The notes beneath the pieces are model-generated. The model saw only the letters and a program-made list of their open reading frames with translations. It searched no databases and had not been told where the DNA came from. Positions 1-7,761 of a DNA stretch of 32,232 nt are shown here, one piece after another; within the stretch, counting starts at the first letter, position 1; each line of letters starts with the position of its first letter. Origin of the DNA: JAWAAW01 sp038884575 (GTDB lineage Archaea; Nanobdellota; Nanobdellia; Woesearchaeales; ARS49); the NCBI GenBank assembly GCA_038884575.1, contig JAWABQ010000011.1:1-32232 (forward strand). Direction: 5' to 3'. The position numbers and the translations under genes are program-made.

Positions 1-2
1 AC

Positions 3-271
3 CTGCGCAACTGGTATCGCCAGTATCTTGGGGAATGGGTGTTCGTGCACGGCGGAGTTACGGCAATAGGCAAAGCGTGCAAGGTGTTTGCAAATGCATT
101 CCACATGAGGCCTTATATCTCGTTCCTGAACAAACCCACGCTCATAACAGAGGGCAAAGAGCGCGTTGTCATCTTACGCAGCCAACAGACATTGAGGTAA
201 TAACAGAGGCTGCCTTGAATGAATACCTTGGTGCGCAAAAAGGCAGGAAAACCGAAAAGCAGAAGAATTAG
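3..271 (+). CDS. 3' end of an unrecognised gene, apparently frameshifted
   Basis: The gene enters from the left edge. From base 3 one frame reads as ordinary protein for 65 codons (starting LRNWYRQYLGEWVFVHGG) and stops at 198-200. The next frame back reads as ordinary protein from about base 176 (TQPTDIEVITEAALNEYLG) to a TAG at 269-271 with a lysine-rich tail, but looks random before that. Joining the two near bases 170-178 gives one smooth reading, as if one base were missing. I do not recognise the family. It could be a sequencing error, a real inactivating frameshift, or a true stop at 200 followed by chance coding. A hairpin with a short T run follows at 303-323. Confidence 0.5.
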   Translation, partial: AQLVSPVSWGMGVRARRSYGNRQSVQGVCKCIPHEALYLVPEQTHAHNRGQRARCHLTQPTDIEVITEAALNEYLGAQKGRKTEKQKN

Positions 272-302
272 ACGGGCTAAAAACCTGGTTTTCTGGCGTT
301 TT

Positions 303-323
303 AATGGCTATAAAGCCATTTTT
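303..323 (+). terminator. Hairpin plus short T run behind the first gene
   Basis: AATGGCT (303-309) and AGCCATT (314-320) form a perfect 7-bp stem around ATAA, and the T run continues to 323. It lies 32 bases past the stop at 271 and just before the gyrB TATA box, the expected place for a terminator. Confidence 0.4.
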
Positions 324-333
324 CAATGCAAAG

Positions 334-342
334 GTTTATATA
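334..342 (+). promoter_or_regulatory. TATA box of gyrB
   Basis: The sequence GGTTTATATA lies about 58-66 bases before the ATG at 400. An archaeal transcript would start near 365-370, leaving a leader of about 30 bases. This argues against the upstream in-frame ATG at 304, which lies before the TATA box. Confidence 0.55.
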
Positions 343-399
343 CCTCCTTCTGGTTTTTCTTATTGTGATTTGAGGGCGTATTTTTACGACGATAACACC

Positions 400-2316
400 A
401 TGCCAGAAGAACCTGCAAAACACGAACACGCATCATATGGCGCAAAGGAAATCCAGGTACTTGAGGGGCTTGAGGCAGTCAGGAAACGCCCTGGAATGTT
501 CATTGGCTCAACAGACGTGCGCGGAATGCACCACATGGCATACGAAGCCATTGACAACAGCATTGACGAGGCACTGGCAGGCTTTTGCACAGGCGTCACA
601 GTGATAATCCACAAGGACGGATACCTGAGCGTGATTGACAACGGCAGGGGAATCCCCGTGGACAAGCATCCCAAATTCAACAAGTCAGCGCTGATTGTCG
701 TCCTCACAGTCCTGCATGCAGGCGGAAAGTTTGAGAAAAACGTGTACAAGGTTTCAGGAGGGCTCCACGGGGTTGGGATTTCTGTCACTACGGCGCTTTC
801 AGAGCACCTCATTGCAGAATCAAGGCGCGACGGCAAGCTTTGGCGCGTTGAGCTGAGACAGGGAAAGCCGGTCACAGACGATGCTGTCATGGTCGGTCCT
901 GCACAAGGGACAGGGACAACAATCAAGTTCATCCCTGACTTCACAATAATGGAAAAGGCAGAATGGAGCTTTGACACGCTTTCGGCAAGGCTGCGCGAGC
1001 TCGCATTCCTCAACAAAGGGGTTGAGATAAAGCTGGTTGACGAAAGGACAGAAAAAGAGGCAGTGTTCAAGTATGACGGCGGAATAAAGAGCTTTGTAGA
1101 GCACCTCAACAAGGGCAAGCAGGCGCTCCACAAGGTGTTTTATTTTGAAAAACCGCAGGAAAACTATGTCGTTGAGGTCGCACTGCAGTACACAACAGAC
1201 TATTCTGAAACAGTGTACTCATTCGTCAACAACATCAACACCCATGAAGGCGGGACCCACCTGTCAGGCTTCAGGACAGCGCTCACAAGGACAATCAACA
1301 AGTATGCGGAAAAGCACAACCTGCTTGAAAAAGACATCACCTTGTCAAGCGAGGATGTCCGAGAGGGATTGACTGCAATAATTTCTGTGAAAGTTCCAGA
1401 CCCGCAGTTTGAAGGGCAAACCAAAACAAAGCTTGGAAACAGCGAAGTCAAGGGAATGGCTGACTCAATAGTCAGCGAAAAGCTTGGCGAATTCTTTGAG
1501 GAAAACCCCTCTGCAATCAGGGCGATTGTTGGCAAGTGCGTTGAGGCAGCAAGGGCCCGCGAGGCAGCAAGAAAGGCAAGGGAGCTTGTCAGGAGAAAAG
1601 GCGCGCTTGAGACAGGAATGCTGCCGGGAAAGCTTGCTGACTGCTCATCAAACGAGCCTGAAAAATGCGAAATGTACCTTGTTGAGGGCGACAGCGCAGG
1701 CGGAAGCGCAAAGCAGGGGCGCAACCGCGAATTCCAGGCAATACTCCCATTAAGGGGAAAAATCATCAATGTCGAGAAAGCAAGGCTTGTCAAGGTTTTG
1801 CAGAACAATGAAATTGCGGCAATGATAACTGCGATAGGGACAGGCATAGGGGATGAATTTGACATAAACAAGCTCAGGTATCACAAAATCATAATCATGA
1901 CAGACGCTGATGTTGACGGCCACCACATTGCCTGTTTGCTCCTCACATTCTTTTACAGGCAGATGCCGGAATTAATACAGAACGGACACGTTTATCTCGC
2001 ACAGCCGCCATTATTCAGGGTTGCAAAGGGCAAGAAGGAGGTTTATGCCTACACAGAGGAGGAGCGCGACAGGCTTGTAAAAGAGCTTGGCGAGGAAGGG
2101 GTAAGTGTGCAGCGCTACAAGGGCTTGGGAGAAATGAATCCAAAGCAGCTCTGGGAGACAACAATGGACCCTGCAGCCAGAATTCTCAAGCAGGTCACGA
2201 TAGAGGACGCAGTAGAGGCAGACGAAATATTCTCAATACTGATGGGCGAGGAAGTGGAGCCAAGAAGGGAATTCATACAACAGCACGCAAAGGAAGTAAG
2301 GGAACTGGACGTGTAA
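400..2316 (+). CDS. gyrB: DNA gyrase subunit B
   Basis: This is the ATPase subunit of DNA gyrase, which with GyrA introduces negative supercoils. The GHKL ATPase motifs are present: EAIDNSIDEA (about residues 49-58), NGRGIP (81-86) and SGGLHGVG (119-126). The C-terminal half has the TOPRIM motifs VEGDSAGGSAKQGR (about 428) and MTDADVDGHH (about 499), then the conserved GHVYLAQPPLFR and RYKGLGEMNP segments. With the ATG at 400 the protein is 638 residues, the usual bacterial-type GyrB length. The frame is open back to 304, but the TATA box at 334-342 favours 400. No gyrA lies in the window; the next gene is convergent and only 3 bases away. Archaeal gyrase is generally held to be of bacterial origin. 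Confidence 0.95.
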   Translation: MPEEPAKHEHASYGAKEIQVLEGLEAVRKRPGMFIGSTDVRGMHHMAYEAIDNSIDEALAGFCTGVTVIIHKDGYLSVIDNGRGIPVDKHPKFNKSALIVVLTVLHAGGKFEKNVYKVSGGLHGVGISVTTALSEHLIAESRRDGKLWRVELRQGKPVTDDAVMVGPAQGTGTTIKFIPDFTIMEKAEWSFDTLSARLRELAFLNKGVEIKLVDERTEKEAVFKYDGGIKSFVEHLNKGKQALHKVFYFEKPQENYVVEVALQYTTDYSETVYSFVNNINTHEGGTHLSGFRTALTRTINKYAEKHNLLEKDITLSSEDVREGLTAIISVKVPDPQFEGQTKTKLGNSEVKGMADSIVSEKLGEFFEENPSAIRAIVGKCVEAARAREAARKARELVRRKGALETGMLPGKLADCSSNEPEKCEMYLVEGDSAGGSAKQGRNREFQAILPLRGKIINVEKARLVKVLQNNEIAAMITAIGTGIGDEFDINKLRYHKIIIMTDADVDGHHIACLLLTFFYRQMPELIQNGHVYLAQPPLFRVAKGKKEVYAYTEEERDRLVKELGEEGVSVQRYKGLGEMNPKQLWETTMDPAARILKQVTIEDAVEADEIFSILMGEEVEPRREFIQQHAKEVRELDV

Positions 2317-2319
2317 TCA

Positions 2320-2937
2320 TCAAATTCTGCGGGCAGGCGGTTTTCCCACCAATTTTTCAAGTTCTGCAGCGTATTCTTTTCTCATCCCGGCAAGAATGCG
2401 CCTGTCGCGTTCTTGCAGTTCATCAGAAACCTCAGTTGCCATAGCATGAAAATCGTCCGCTTCAAAGTGAGGACAAATATAAAGTGGCGCATCCTTATAC
2501 CTAAGATTTACTTTCTGGCAAATTACAGGATTATAATCACCCAAAGCTCTTTGCAGGCACGCACTCTCTTTTTGTGAAAGATAACCCAAAAGTTCATTCA
2601 AGTCTTTTGACTGTTCAGCCTTTTCAACAAAAGAAGGGCGGTTCCTTGCAACCCATTCCTTGCCAAAAGCAACAACAACTGCCTCCTCGTTGTTGTTCAC
2701 GCAGGACGTGCAACATGGAAGGGACTCCTTTCTTGCAAGCTCATCAATGATTTCCAGAATCATCTCCAGTTCATTTGCTCTTGGCAAACGGCAAGGGTGG
2801 GTTTCGAGCATTGACTTGTACCTCTCATAAAGCTCCGTTTCCTTTTTTAAGGCACACGCAGGACCGCTCTCTTTGAAATAATGCATTCTTGCCTCAGAAC
2901 TGACCAGTTTATGCAAAAGGACGTTATACTCAATCAT
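2320..2937 (-). CDS. Cysteine-containing hypothetical protein
   Basis: 205 residues; family not recognised. The frame is open further upstream to 2997, but the ATG at 2937 (MIEYNVLLHK) lies about 25 bases downstream of a TATA-like TTTAAAAA on this strand near 2957-2964, so a leaderless start there is most likely. The protein is mostly helical and charged. It has a CCTSC cluster in the middle, further single cysteines, and a CPHFEADDFH segment near the C-terminus, which together could bind metal. It is convergent with gyrB and divergent from the S3Ae gene. Confidence 0.7.
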   Translation of the reverse strand: MIEYNVLLHKLVSSEARMHYFKESGPACALKKETELYERYKSMLETHPCRLPRANELEMILEIIDELARKESLPCCTSCVNNNEEAVVVAFGKEWVARNRPSFVEKAEQSKDLNELLGYLSQKESACLQRALGDYNPVICQKVNLRYKDAPLYICPHFEADDFHAMATEVSDELQERDRRILAGMRKEYAAELEKLVGKPPARRI

Positions 2938-3033
2938 GATGCATTTTATTGCAATGGTATTTTTAAACCTGCGCGTGCACATTGCGGATTTCCACAACTT
3001 TTATAAACCCCTCCCCTGATTTTCCGTCTGCAA
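2938..3033. promoter_or_regulatory. Divergent promoter region for the 2937 gene and S3Ae
   Basis: On the plus strand CTTTTATAAACC (about 2997-3008) lies 26-37 bases before the S3Ae ATG. On the minus strand TTTAAAAA (about 2957-2964) lies 20-27 bases before the ATG at 2937. Both fit leaderless archaeal transcripts, and the two promoters are only about 35 bases apart. Confidence 0.5.
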
Positions 3034-3723
3034 ATGGCAAAACCATCAAAAGCAGCGGTCATTGTCAAGAAGAAAGTCTGGCTGCCTATAATCGCGCCAG
3101 GGCTTTTCAACAACCAGCCGATTGGCGACATGTATTTGGCTGACGATGCAGACCCTGCAGGAAGGAGGGTCTCAGTGAGCCTGATGACTTTGACAGGCGA
3201 CCCGCAAAGGCAGAACATCCACATAACGTTCGAGGTCACAAAAAAGGAGAACAACCAGCTGCTCACAAAGACAGTCGGCTTTATGATTGTGCCTGCAGCA
3301 GTCAGGAAGATGATGAGAAGGGCAAGGGAGCGCATTGATGATTCTTTTGTTGTCAAGTCAAAGGATGGCATTGCAGTGAGGGTAAAGCCTGTCCTGATAA
3401 CGCGCGGAAGGGCAAAAAGCAGCGTGATGAAGGACATGAGGAGCCAGATGCGAATTTTTGTTGCGCGCTCGCTTGCAGGAATTGCATTCCTTGACTTCAT
3501 AAAAGAGCTTGTCGCCCACAGGTTTCAGAGGCAGCTGCAGGACGCGCTGAGAAAGATTTATCCCCTGCAGGTGTGCGAGCTCCGCGATGTCCACATTGAG
3601 ACCAGCGAAAAGGGGCTGAAGAACATACTTGCAGCACCGCCTGCTGCGCCAAAGCCTGCAGAAAAGCCTGCCGAGCCTGCTGAAAAAGTTCCAGAAGCAG
3701 CAGGGCCTGCAGAAACCGCATAA
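3034..3723 (+). CDS. rps3ae: 30S ribosomal protein S3Ae (eS1)
   Basis: A small-subunit ribosomal protein found in archaea and eukaryotes, located near the mRNA exit on the platform. The 229-residue product has the family's basic N-terminus (KKKVWLPIIAPGLFNN), GDMYLADDADPAGRRVSVSLMTL, and the RRARERIDDSFVVKSKDG and VLITRGRAKSSV segments. The last 35 or so residues are a low-complexity A/P/E/K tail beyond the normal fold. The start is the ATG at 3034, 26 bases after a TATA box with no Shine-Dalgarno, so the mRNA is probably leaderless. Bud32 follows 32 bases later with its own TATA-like element. Confidence 0.93.
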   Translation: MAKPSKAAVIVKKKVWLPIIAPGLFNNQPIGDMYLADDADPAGRRVSVSLMTLTGDPQRQNIHITFEVTKKENNQLLTKTVGFMIVPAAVRKMMRRARERIDDSFVVKSKDGIAVRVKPVLITRGRAKSSVMKDMRSQMRIFVARSLAGIAFLDFIKELVAHRFQRQLQDALRKIYPLQVCELRDVHIETSEKGLKNILAAPPAAPKPAEKPAEPAEKVPEAAGPAETA

Positions 3724-3755
3724 GCTTTAAAAGAGCTGTCGGAATTCTTTTTGCC

Positions 3756-4352
3756 ATGATAATCGCACAGGGTGCAGAGGCAGTCCTGAGGAGGGAAGGA
3801 AACAGTGTTGTAAAGGAAAGGATTGCCAAGGATTACCGCGTTCCTGAGATAGACAGCAGGCTGCGCTCATCAAGGACAAGGCGCGAGGCAAAAATCCTTG
3901 AAAAGCTTGAGGAAATTAATTTTCCTGCCCCGCGGCTGAAAAAGAGCGATGATAATAAAATGGAAATCGAGATGGAATTCATAACAGGCCCCCTGCTCAA
4001 GGAAGTATTGCGCACAAGGCATTTGGAATTCAGCAGGGAGATCGGAAGGAAAGTCGGAATCCTGCACGCAAACAACATAATCCATTCAGACCTTACAACC
4101 TCGAACATGATACACTGCAACAACGAGGTGCATTTCATTGATTTTGGGCTTAGCTTTATTTCCCCAAAGCCAGAGGACAAGGCAGTTGACTTGCACCTGC
4201 TTGACCGCGCCCTTGAGTCAAGGCATCACGAAATCTACAAGGAATGCATTTCAGCTGTCATGGAGGGCTACAGGGAAGGAAACCCGGAATGGCAGGAAGT
4301 TCTAGAGCGGCTTGAGAAAGTTGAAAAAAGAGGCAGGAACAAGCAGAAATAA
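3756..4352 (+). CDS. bud32: Bud32, the KEOPS complex kinase/ATPase
   Basis: Bud32 is the small atypical kinase of the KEOPS complex, which makes the t6A modification at position 37 of ANN-decoding tRNAs with Kae1. The 198-residue product is typical of a stand-alone Bud32; in many archaea it is fused to Kae1, here it is not. Visible are the N-terminal GAEAVLRR loop, the ATP-binding lysine in VVKERI (K20), the catalytic loop IHSDLTTSNMI (D122, N127) and the metal-binding DFG motif (D139). A TATA-like GCTTTAAAAG at 3723-3732 lies 24-33 bases upstream, suggesting a separate leaderless transcript. Confidence 0.93.
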   Translation: MIIAQGAEAVLRREGNSVVKERIAKDYRVPEIDSRLRSSRTRREAKILEKLEEINFPAPRLKKSDDNKMEIEMEFITGPLLKEVLRTRHLEFSREIGRKVGILHANNIIHSDLTTSNMIHCNNEVHFIDFGLSFISPKPEDKAVDLHLLDRALESRHHEIYKECISAVMEGYREGNPEWQEVLERLEKVEKRGRNKQK

Positions 4353-4375
4353 ACTTGAACTATCGCTTTGTCTCT

Positions 4376-4390
4376 GGCGCGGTACGCGCC
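4376..4390. terminator. GC-rich hairpin between bud32 and tRNA-Pro
   Basis: GGCGCG (4376-4381) and CGCGCC (4385-4390) form a perfect 6-bp stem around GTA, 23 bases past the bud32 stop and 33 bases from the 3' end of the opposing tRNA. It lacks a strong T run, so a terminator or convergent-transcription insulator is only a suggestion. Confidence 0.35.
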
Positions 4391-4423
4391 CGTTATTTGG
4401 AGTTGTTATTTCTTAATGAAGTA

Positions 4424-4496
4424 TGGGGCTGGGAAGATTTGAACTCCCGTCGCACCCACCCCAAGGGTGAAGCCTACCAAGCTAGCCGACAGCCCC
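4424..4496 (-). tRNA. tRNA-Pro (anticodon GGG)
   Basis: Read on the minus strand it folds into a full cloverleaf of 73 bases. The acceptor stem GGGGCTG/CAGCCCC pairs perfectly. The anticodon stem CACCC/GGGTG encloses the 7-base loop TTGGGGT, giving anticodon GGG with U33 before it. The T arm GGGAG-TTCAAAT-CTTCC pairs with one G-U. The discriminator base is A and the 3' CCA is not encoded. No intron is seen. Confidence 0.95.
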
Positions 4497-4523
4497 GTAT
4501 GGCTCAAGAAATCCTGTATTTGG

Positions 4524-4533
4524 CTTATAAAGG
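4524..4533 (-). promoter_or_regulatory. TATA box of tRNA-Pro
   Basis: On the minus strand CCTTTATAAG lies 28-37 bases before the tRNA 5' end, the expected archaeal spacing for a tRNA transcribed on its own. Confidence 0.55.
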
Positions 4534-4575
4534 TTTCCTGAACAATTCAGCACACAATCACAGAAATATTTATAA

Positions 4576-4588
4576 TTTATATAAAAAA
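4576..4588 (+). promoter_or_regulatory. TATA box of the 4650 gene
   Basis: TTTATATAAAAAA is a strong TATA box within a very AT-rich stretch. It predicts a transcript start near 4610-4615 and a leader of about 35-40 bases carrying the Shine-Dalgarno GAGGAGGGAG at 4633-4642. Confidence 0.5.
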
Positions 4589-4649
4589 GCAAAGTTTAAT
4601 AAGGGGTGGCAGTTTCCCTAAAATTTCATTCGTGAGGAGGGAGATAAAA

Positions 4650-5090
4650 ATGAGCATGGACGGAATCGGGATGATGTCAGCGCCAAGAAGGCAGCTGTAC
4701 AGGCAAAACAGCGCAACATCGCTTTTAAGGGACTTTTATGATGGTAACAGCCTGTATTTTGCGAACAGGCGCATTGAGCCTGCAGATAATATTGAAGGGC
4801 TGTACGCAAAGGCATTCAAAGAGGTTGTTGACTCATTGCCAAAAGAGGCAATCAAGATAACACAAACACGCCTTCCTTTTGATTTGTATTTGTGCGCAAC
4901 AAACAGGAATACTGGCAAATCAGTGATAATGCATGCCAAGACCTGTGAAGTGGGGCCTTACTGCGCAAAAGTCCATTTGCGCCAGGACGGAAAAATACAG
5001 TACCTTAACTGGCTGATGTCCAATGAGCACAACAGGCTGATGGCGCAGTACAAGGGGCTTAAGGAGCGCATTGCAAGCCAATTGAAATAA
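4650..5090 (+). CDS. Hypothetical protein, 146 residues
   Basis: Family not recognised. The chosen start, ATG at 4650 (MSMDGIGMMS), has a strong Shine-Dalgarno GAGGAGGG ending about 10 bases upstream. The frame is open back to 4632, but that start would lie ahead of the Shine-Dalgarno. The product is soluble, basic and mixed alpha/beta, with no signal peptide or membrane helix. Three cysteines (in LYLCATN, KTCEVG and PYCAKV) lie in the middle. Unlike most of its leaderless neighbours it uses Shine-Dalgarno translation. It ends in a hairpin overlapping the hisS promoter. Confidence 0.75.
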   Translation: MSMDGIGMMSAPRRQLYRQNSATSLLRDFYDGNSLYFANRRIEPADNIEGLYAKAFKEVVDSLPKEAIKITQTRLPFDLYLCATNRNTGKSVIMHAKTCEVGPYCAKVHLRQDGKIQYLNWLMSNEHNRLMAQYKGLKERIASQLK

Positions 5091-5127
5091 GGTTTTTGCA
5101 GGCGTGCCGGCAGAAACCTTTTTATAC
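5089..5127 (+). terminator. Hairpin terminator merged with the hisS TATA box
   Basis: AAGGTTT (5089-5095) starts inside the stop codon of the upstream gene and pairs with AAACCTT (5114-5120). The run TTTTT (5119-5123) follows. The same bases continue into TTTATAC (5121-5127), which sits 23-29 bases before the hisS ATG. The end of one transcript and the promoter of the next therefore share DNA. Confidence 0.5.
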
Positions 5128-5149
5128 ACTCTTTCTAATTTTTCTTATT

Positions 5150-6412
5150 ATGTTCCAGAGAGTAAAAGGCACAAATGACTTCTACCCAAAGGACTATTTC
5201 ATACACCGGCAGGTAATGGAAAAAATGGCAAAAACCTGCGACAGGTACGGCTTCAGCCCTGTCCTTACGCCGAGCATTGAGACATTCAAGCTTTTGTCTG
5301 CAAAATCAGGAGAGGAGGTCAAGAGCCAGATATTCATGCTGGAAAAGCGCGGCGCAGAGGAGCTCAGCCTCAAGCCAGAGCTCACCCCTGGAATAACAAG
5401 GATGTTTGTGGCAATGCAAAGGCAGGTGCCAAAGCCTGTGAAGTGGTATTCTGTTGACAGGATGTGGCGCTATGAGGCTCCGCAAAAGGGCAGGGAGCGC
5501 GAGTTTTTCCAGATAAGCGTTGAGCAGTTTGGCAGCGACAAGCCAGAGGCAGATGCTGAAATAATCAATTTGTTCATTGACTGCCTGCTTTCAACAGGGC
5601 TCAAGCCAAGGGATTTCACGGTCAAAATCAACCACAGGAACCTGCTTGGCGGAATTTTGCAGGAGATTGTGCCAAAGGCAAAGGTTGAGGAGGCAATGAG
5701 GATTGTTGACAAGGGTGAAAAGCTTGACGAGAAGGAATACTTCCTTGAGATGGGAAAGGCAGGCATTAGCGGGCCTGCTGCAGAGCGCATCAGGCACGCA
5801 ACAAGAATTAAAGGAAAGCCTGCTGATGTTGAAAGGGAAATCAGCAGGCATTTGCAGCTCAATGATGCCGCGCTTAACGGCTGGAAAAGCCTGAAACAGA
5901 TACTCTCAATGGTGAAGCATGACAATATTGTGGTTGACCTGTCAATTGCGAGGGGTTTTGCATACTACACCGGCTGCGTGTTTGAGGCATTTGACAGCCA
6001 GGGGCTGTTCAGGGCTCTTGGAGGCGGGGGGAGGTATGACCAGCTCACAGGGGTCTTTGGCGGCGAAGCCTGCCCTGCAACAGGGTTTGGCATAGGATAT
6101 TCCACTGTTTCGCTCCTGCTGCAGCAGAAAAAGCTTTTGCCGCAGCCTGTTTGCGGACCTGACTATTTTGTTGCGCCAATCAGCGAGGAGATGATTCCGG
6201 AGGCGCTGAAAATCGCGCACCAGCTGAGGGCAAAATACTCTGTTGACATTGACCTTATGAGGCGGAAGATAAGCAAGCAGTTTGAGTACGCAAACTCAAT
6301 CGGCGCAAAAAAGGTTGTTGTTGTCGGGCCTGAGGAACTGAAAACAAAGAAATTCACAATCAAGGACATGAAGACAGGCAAGGAGGAAAAAAAGCAGATT
6401 TCTGAGCTCTAA
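5150..6412 (+). CDS. hisS: Histidyl-tRNA synthetase
   Basis: A class II synthetase that charges tRNA-His. With ATG 5150 it begins FQRVKGTNDFYP, the canonical HisRS N-terminus, and has 421 residues, the normal length. Class II signatures are visible: PELTPGITRMF (about 76-86), motif 2 RMWRYEAPQKGREREFFQ (from about 104), the histidine-specific segment RGFAYYTGCVFEAF (about 265), and the glycine-rich GGGGRYDQL with GFGIG of motif 3. The last 95 or so residues are the anticodon-binding domain. The frame extends upstream to 5096, but the TATA element at 5121-5127 makes 5150 the likely leaderless start. RGFAYYTG replaces the more usual RGLDYYTG. Confidence 0.95.
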   Translation: MFQRVKGTNDFYPKDYFIHRQVMEKMAKTCDRYGFSPVLTPSIETFKLLSAKSGEEVKSQIFMLEKRGAEELSLKPELTPGITRMFVAMQRQVPKPVKWYSVDRMWRYEAPQKGREREFFQISVEQFGSDKPEADAEIINLFIDCLLSTGLKPRDFTVKINHRNLLGGILQEIVPKAKVEEAMRIVDKGEKLDEKEYFLEMGKAGISGPAAERIRHATRIKGKPADVEREISRHLQLNDAALNGWKSLKQILSMVKHDNIVVDLSIARGFAYYTGCVFEAFDSQGLFRALGGGGRYDQLTGVFGGEACPATGFGIGYSTVSLLLQQKKLLPQPVCGPDYFVAPISEEMIPEALKIAHQLRAKYSVDIDLMRRKISKQFEYANSIGAKKVVVVGPEELKTKKFTIKDMKTGKEEKKQISEL

Positions 6413-6526
6413 TCAGCTTGCATCGGGCGAGTCAGCAACAAACTTGTTGTAATGCATCTTGCACATCCACTGGTTGTCAATGTGGATATATGCCTCTTCC
6501 CCGCACATAAAGCAGCGCTCCACCAT
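6413..6526 (-). CDS. 37-residue zinc-finger-like protein
   Basis: A very small gene that starts at the base next to the hisS stop and runs the other way. It begins MVERCFMCGEEAYIHID and contains WMCKMHYNKF. The pattern CxxC, 13 residues, CxxH is what a small zinc ribbon or treble-clef knuckle would show. On the minus strand a TATA-like CTTATACAAAAG lies about 25-40 bases upstream, fitting a leaderless start. The coherent metal-binding pattern, the promoter and the exact fit between neighbours support a real gene. I cannot name the family. Confidence 0.65.
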   Translation of the reverse strand: MVERCFMCGEEAYIHIDNQWMCKMHYNKFVADSPDAS

Positions 6527-6600
6527 AATTGTTATTACGCAATCAAAGAATAAGAACTTTTGTATAAGTTTTATAAACCTGCAGCGTGTTTTGAATTGTT
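6527..6600. promoter_or_regulatory. Divergent promoters of the zinc-finger and MCM-like genes
   Basis: On the plus strand TTTATAAACC (6571-6580) lies 21-30 bases before the ATG at 6601. On the minus strand CTTATACAAAAG (about 6553-6564) serves the gene starting at 6526. Both promoters fit in 74 bases. Confidence 0.5.
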
Positions 6601-7761
6601 ATGGGCCTGGGAAACCTGTTATTGAGGGCAAGGCCGCTTGTCGGCAGGGAAAAAAAGCTCGTGAACCAGATAGAAAGCCTGCTGCCATACAAGGACGCAA
6701 AGGACGTTGCAAAATACAGAAAGCAGTTCAAGATTGAGCTTGCAGAGGCAAAGCTCGGCACAACAATCGCAATGAACCCCTCTTTTGCCGAAGTGGTCCC
6801 AAAGGAAGATTCCATGAAAGGGTTTGCTGACGAGACAAACAAAAAAATCAGGCAGGCTGTGATGAAGCAGCAGTTTGAGGCATTTGCAAAAGAGGCCTTT
6901 GAGATGCTTCCGACGATAATCGCGCCGAACATCATGGGGATGGAGGACATCAAAAAGGCGGCAGCACTCCAATTGTTTGCAACAGAGCCAGTGCACATGC
7001 TGCTTTTGGGAGACCCTGGGACAGGAAAAACAGACATTCTGCGCGGAATGTCCCAGCTCGCGCCAATAAGCTCATTCGGGCTTGGCTCTGGCACAAGCGG
7101 AGTCGGGCTTGTGGCAACAGTAAAGGGCAAGGAAATCCACAAGGGCTTGCTTCCGCTGGCAGACGGCGGGCTTTGCGCTATTGACGAGCTCAACCTTATG
7201 AAGGACGAAAACAGGGCAGGATTGTACAACGCAATGGAAAAGGGCTTTGTCACTTACAGCAAGGGCGGCACGCACGCAAGGTTTGATGCGCGCGTGAATG
7301 TGATTGCAACGGCAAACCCGCGAGGCGACAAGTTCATAGGCGATGACCTCAAGGGCTTCAAGAAGCAATTGCCTTTTGACTCTGCGCTGTTGACAAGGTT
7401 CCACCTCATGTTCATCGTGCGAAAGCCTGACATCAGGCAGTTTTCTGAAATAAGCAGGAAAATCGTGAGAAACGAGAAAAAGTCAGTTGCCCAGGCAGAC
7501 ATTGACTTTGTCAGGCAGTATGTTGACTATGCCTCAAAAATCAAGGTCAGCCTGCCGAAGGAGCTTGAGGATGACATAGTCTCATTTGCAGAAAAGCTGA
7601 AGGCAAATGAGAAGCGCTACCTCACTGAGATTTCCCCAAGGGTCGTGGTCGGCATAATCAACCTTGCAAAGGCAAGTGCAAGGATGGAATTGCGCGACAA
7701 GGTAACTGGCCAGGACCTTGAAAGAGTCGAGCGAATTGTTGAAAAAAGCCTTTCTGTCTAG
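6601..7761 (+). CDS. Short MCM-like AAA+ ATPase
   Basis: 386 residues. After a helical N-terminus of about 105 residues comes an AAA+ domain arranged like that of MCM helicases: NIMGMEDIKKAAALQLF (about 110-126), Walker A GDPGTGKT (137-144), SSFGLGSGTSGVGL (157-170), LADGGLCAIDELN with Walker B D195/E196, sensor 1 ATANP (N239), and the arginine-finger segment LLTRFHL (R266). The C-terminal 100 residues resemble the AAA+ lid and wHTH-adjacent helices (EISPRVVVGIINLAKASARM). The MCM N-terminal OB and zinc domains are missing; full MCMs are about 600-700 residues. The Walker A has GK-T rather than the MCM GTAKS. It may be a helicase-related or MoxR-like remodelling ATPase. Confidence 0.8.
   Translation: MGLGNLLLRARPLVGREKKLVNQIESLLPYKDAKDVAKYRKQFKIELAEAKLGTTIAMNPSFAEVVPKEDSMKGFADETNKKIRQAVMKQQFEAFAKEAFEMLPTIIAPNIMGMEDIKKAAALQLFATEPVHMLLLGDPGTGKTDILRGMSQLAPISSFGLGSGTSGVGLVATVKGKEIHKGLLPLADGGLCAIDELNLMKDENRAGLYNAMEKGFVTYSKGGTHARFDARVNVIATANPRGDKFIGDDLKGFKKQLPFDSALLTRFHLMFIVRKPDIRQFSEISRKIVRNEKKSVAQADIDFVRQYVDYASKIKVSLPKELEDDIVSFAEKLKANEKRYLTEISPRVVVGIINLAKASARMELRDKVTGQDLERVERIVEKSLSV

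Noticed and set aside
1200..1871. Long antisense open frame inside gyrB
   Set aside because: It is a shadow of the gyrB reading frame; its translation has the serine-rich look typical of reverse-frame shadows.
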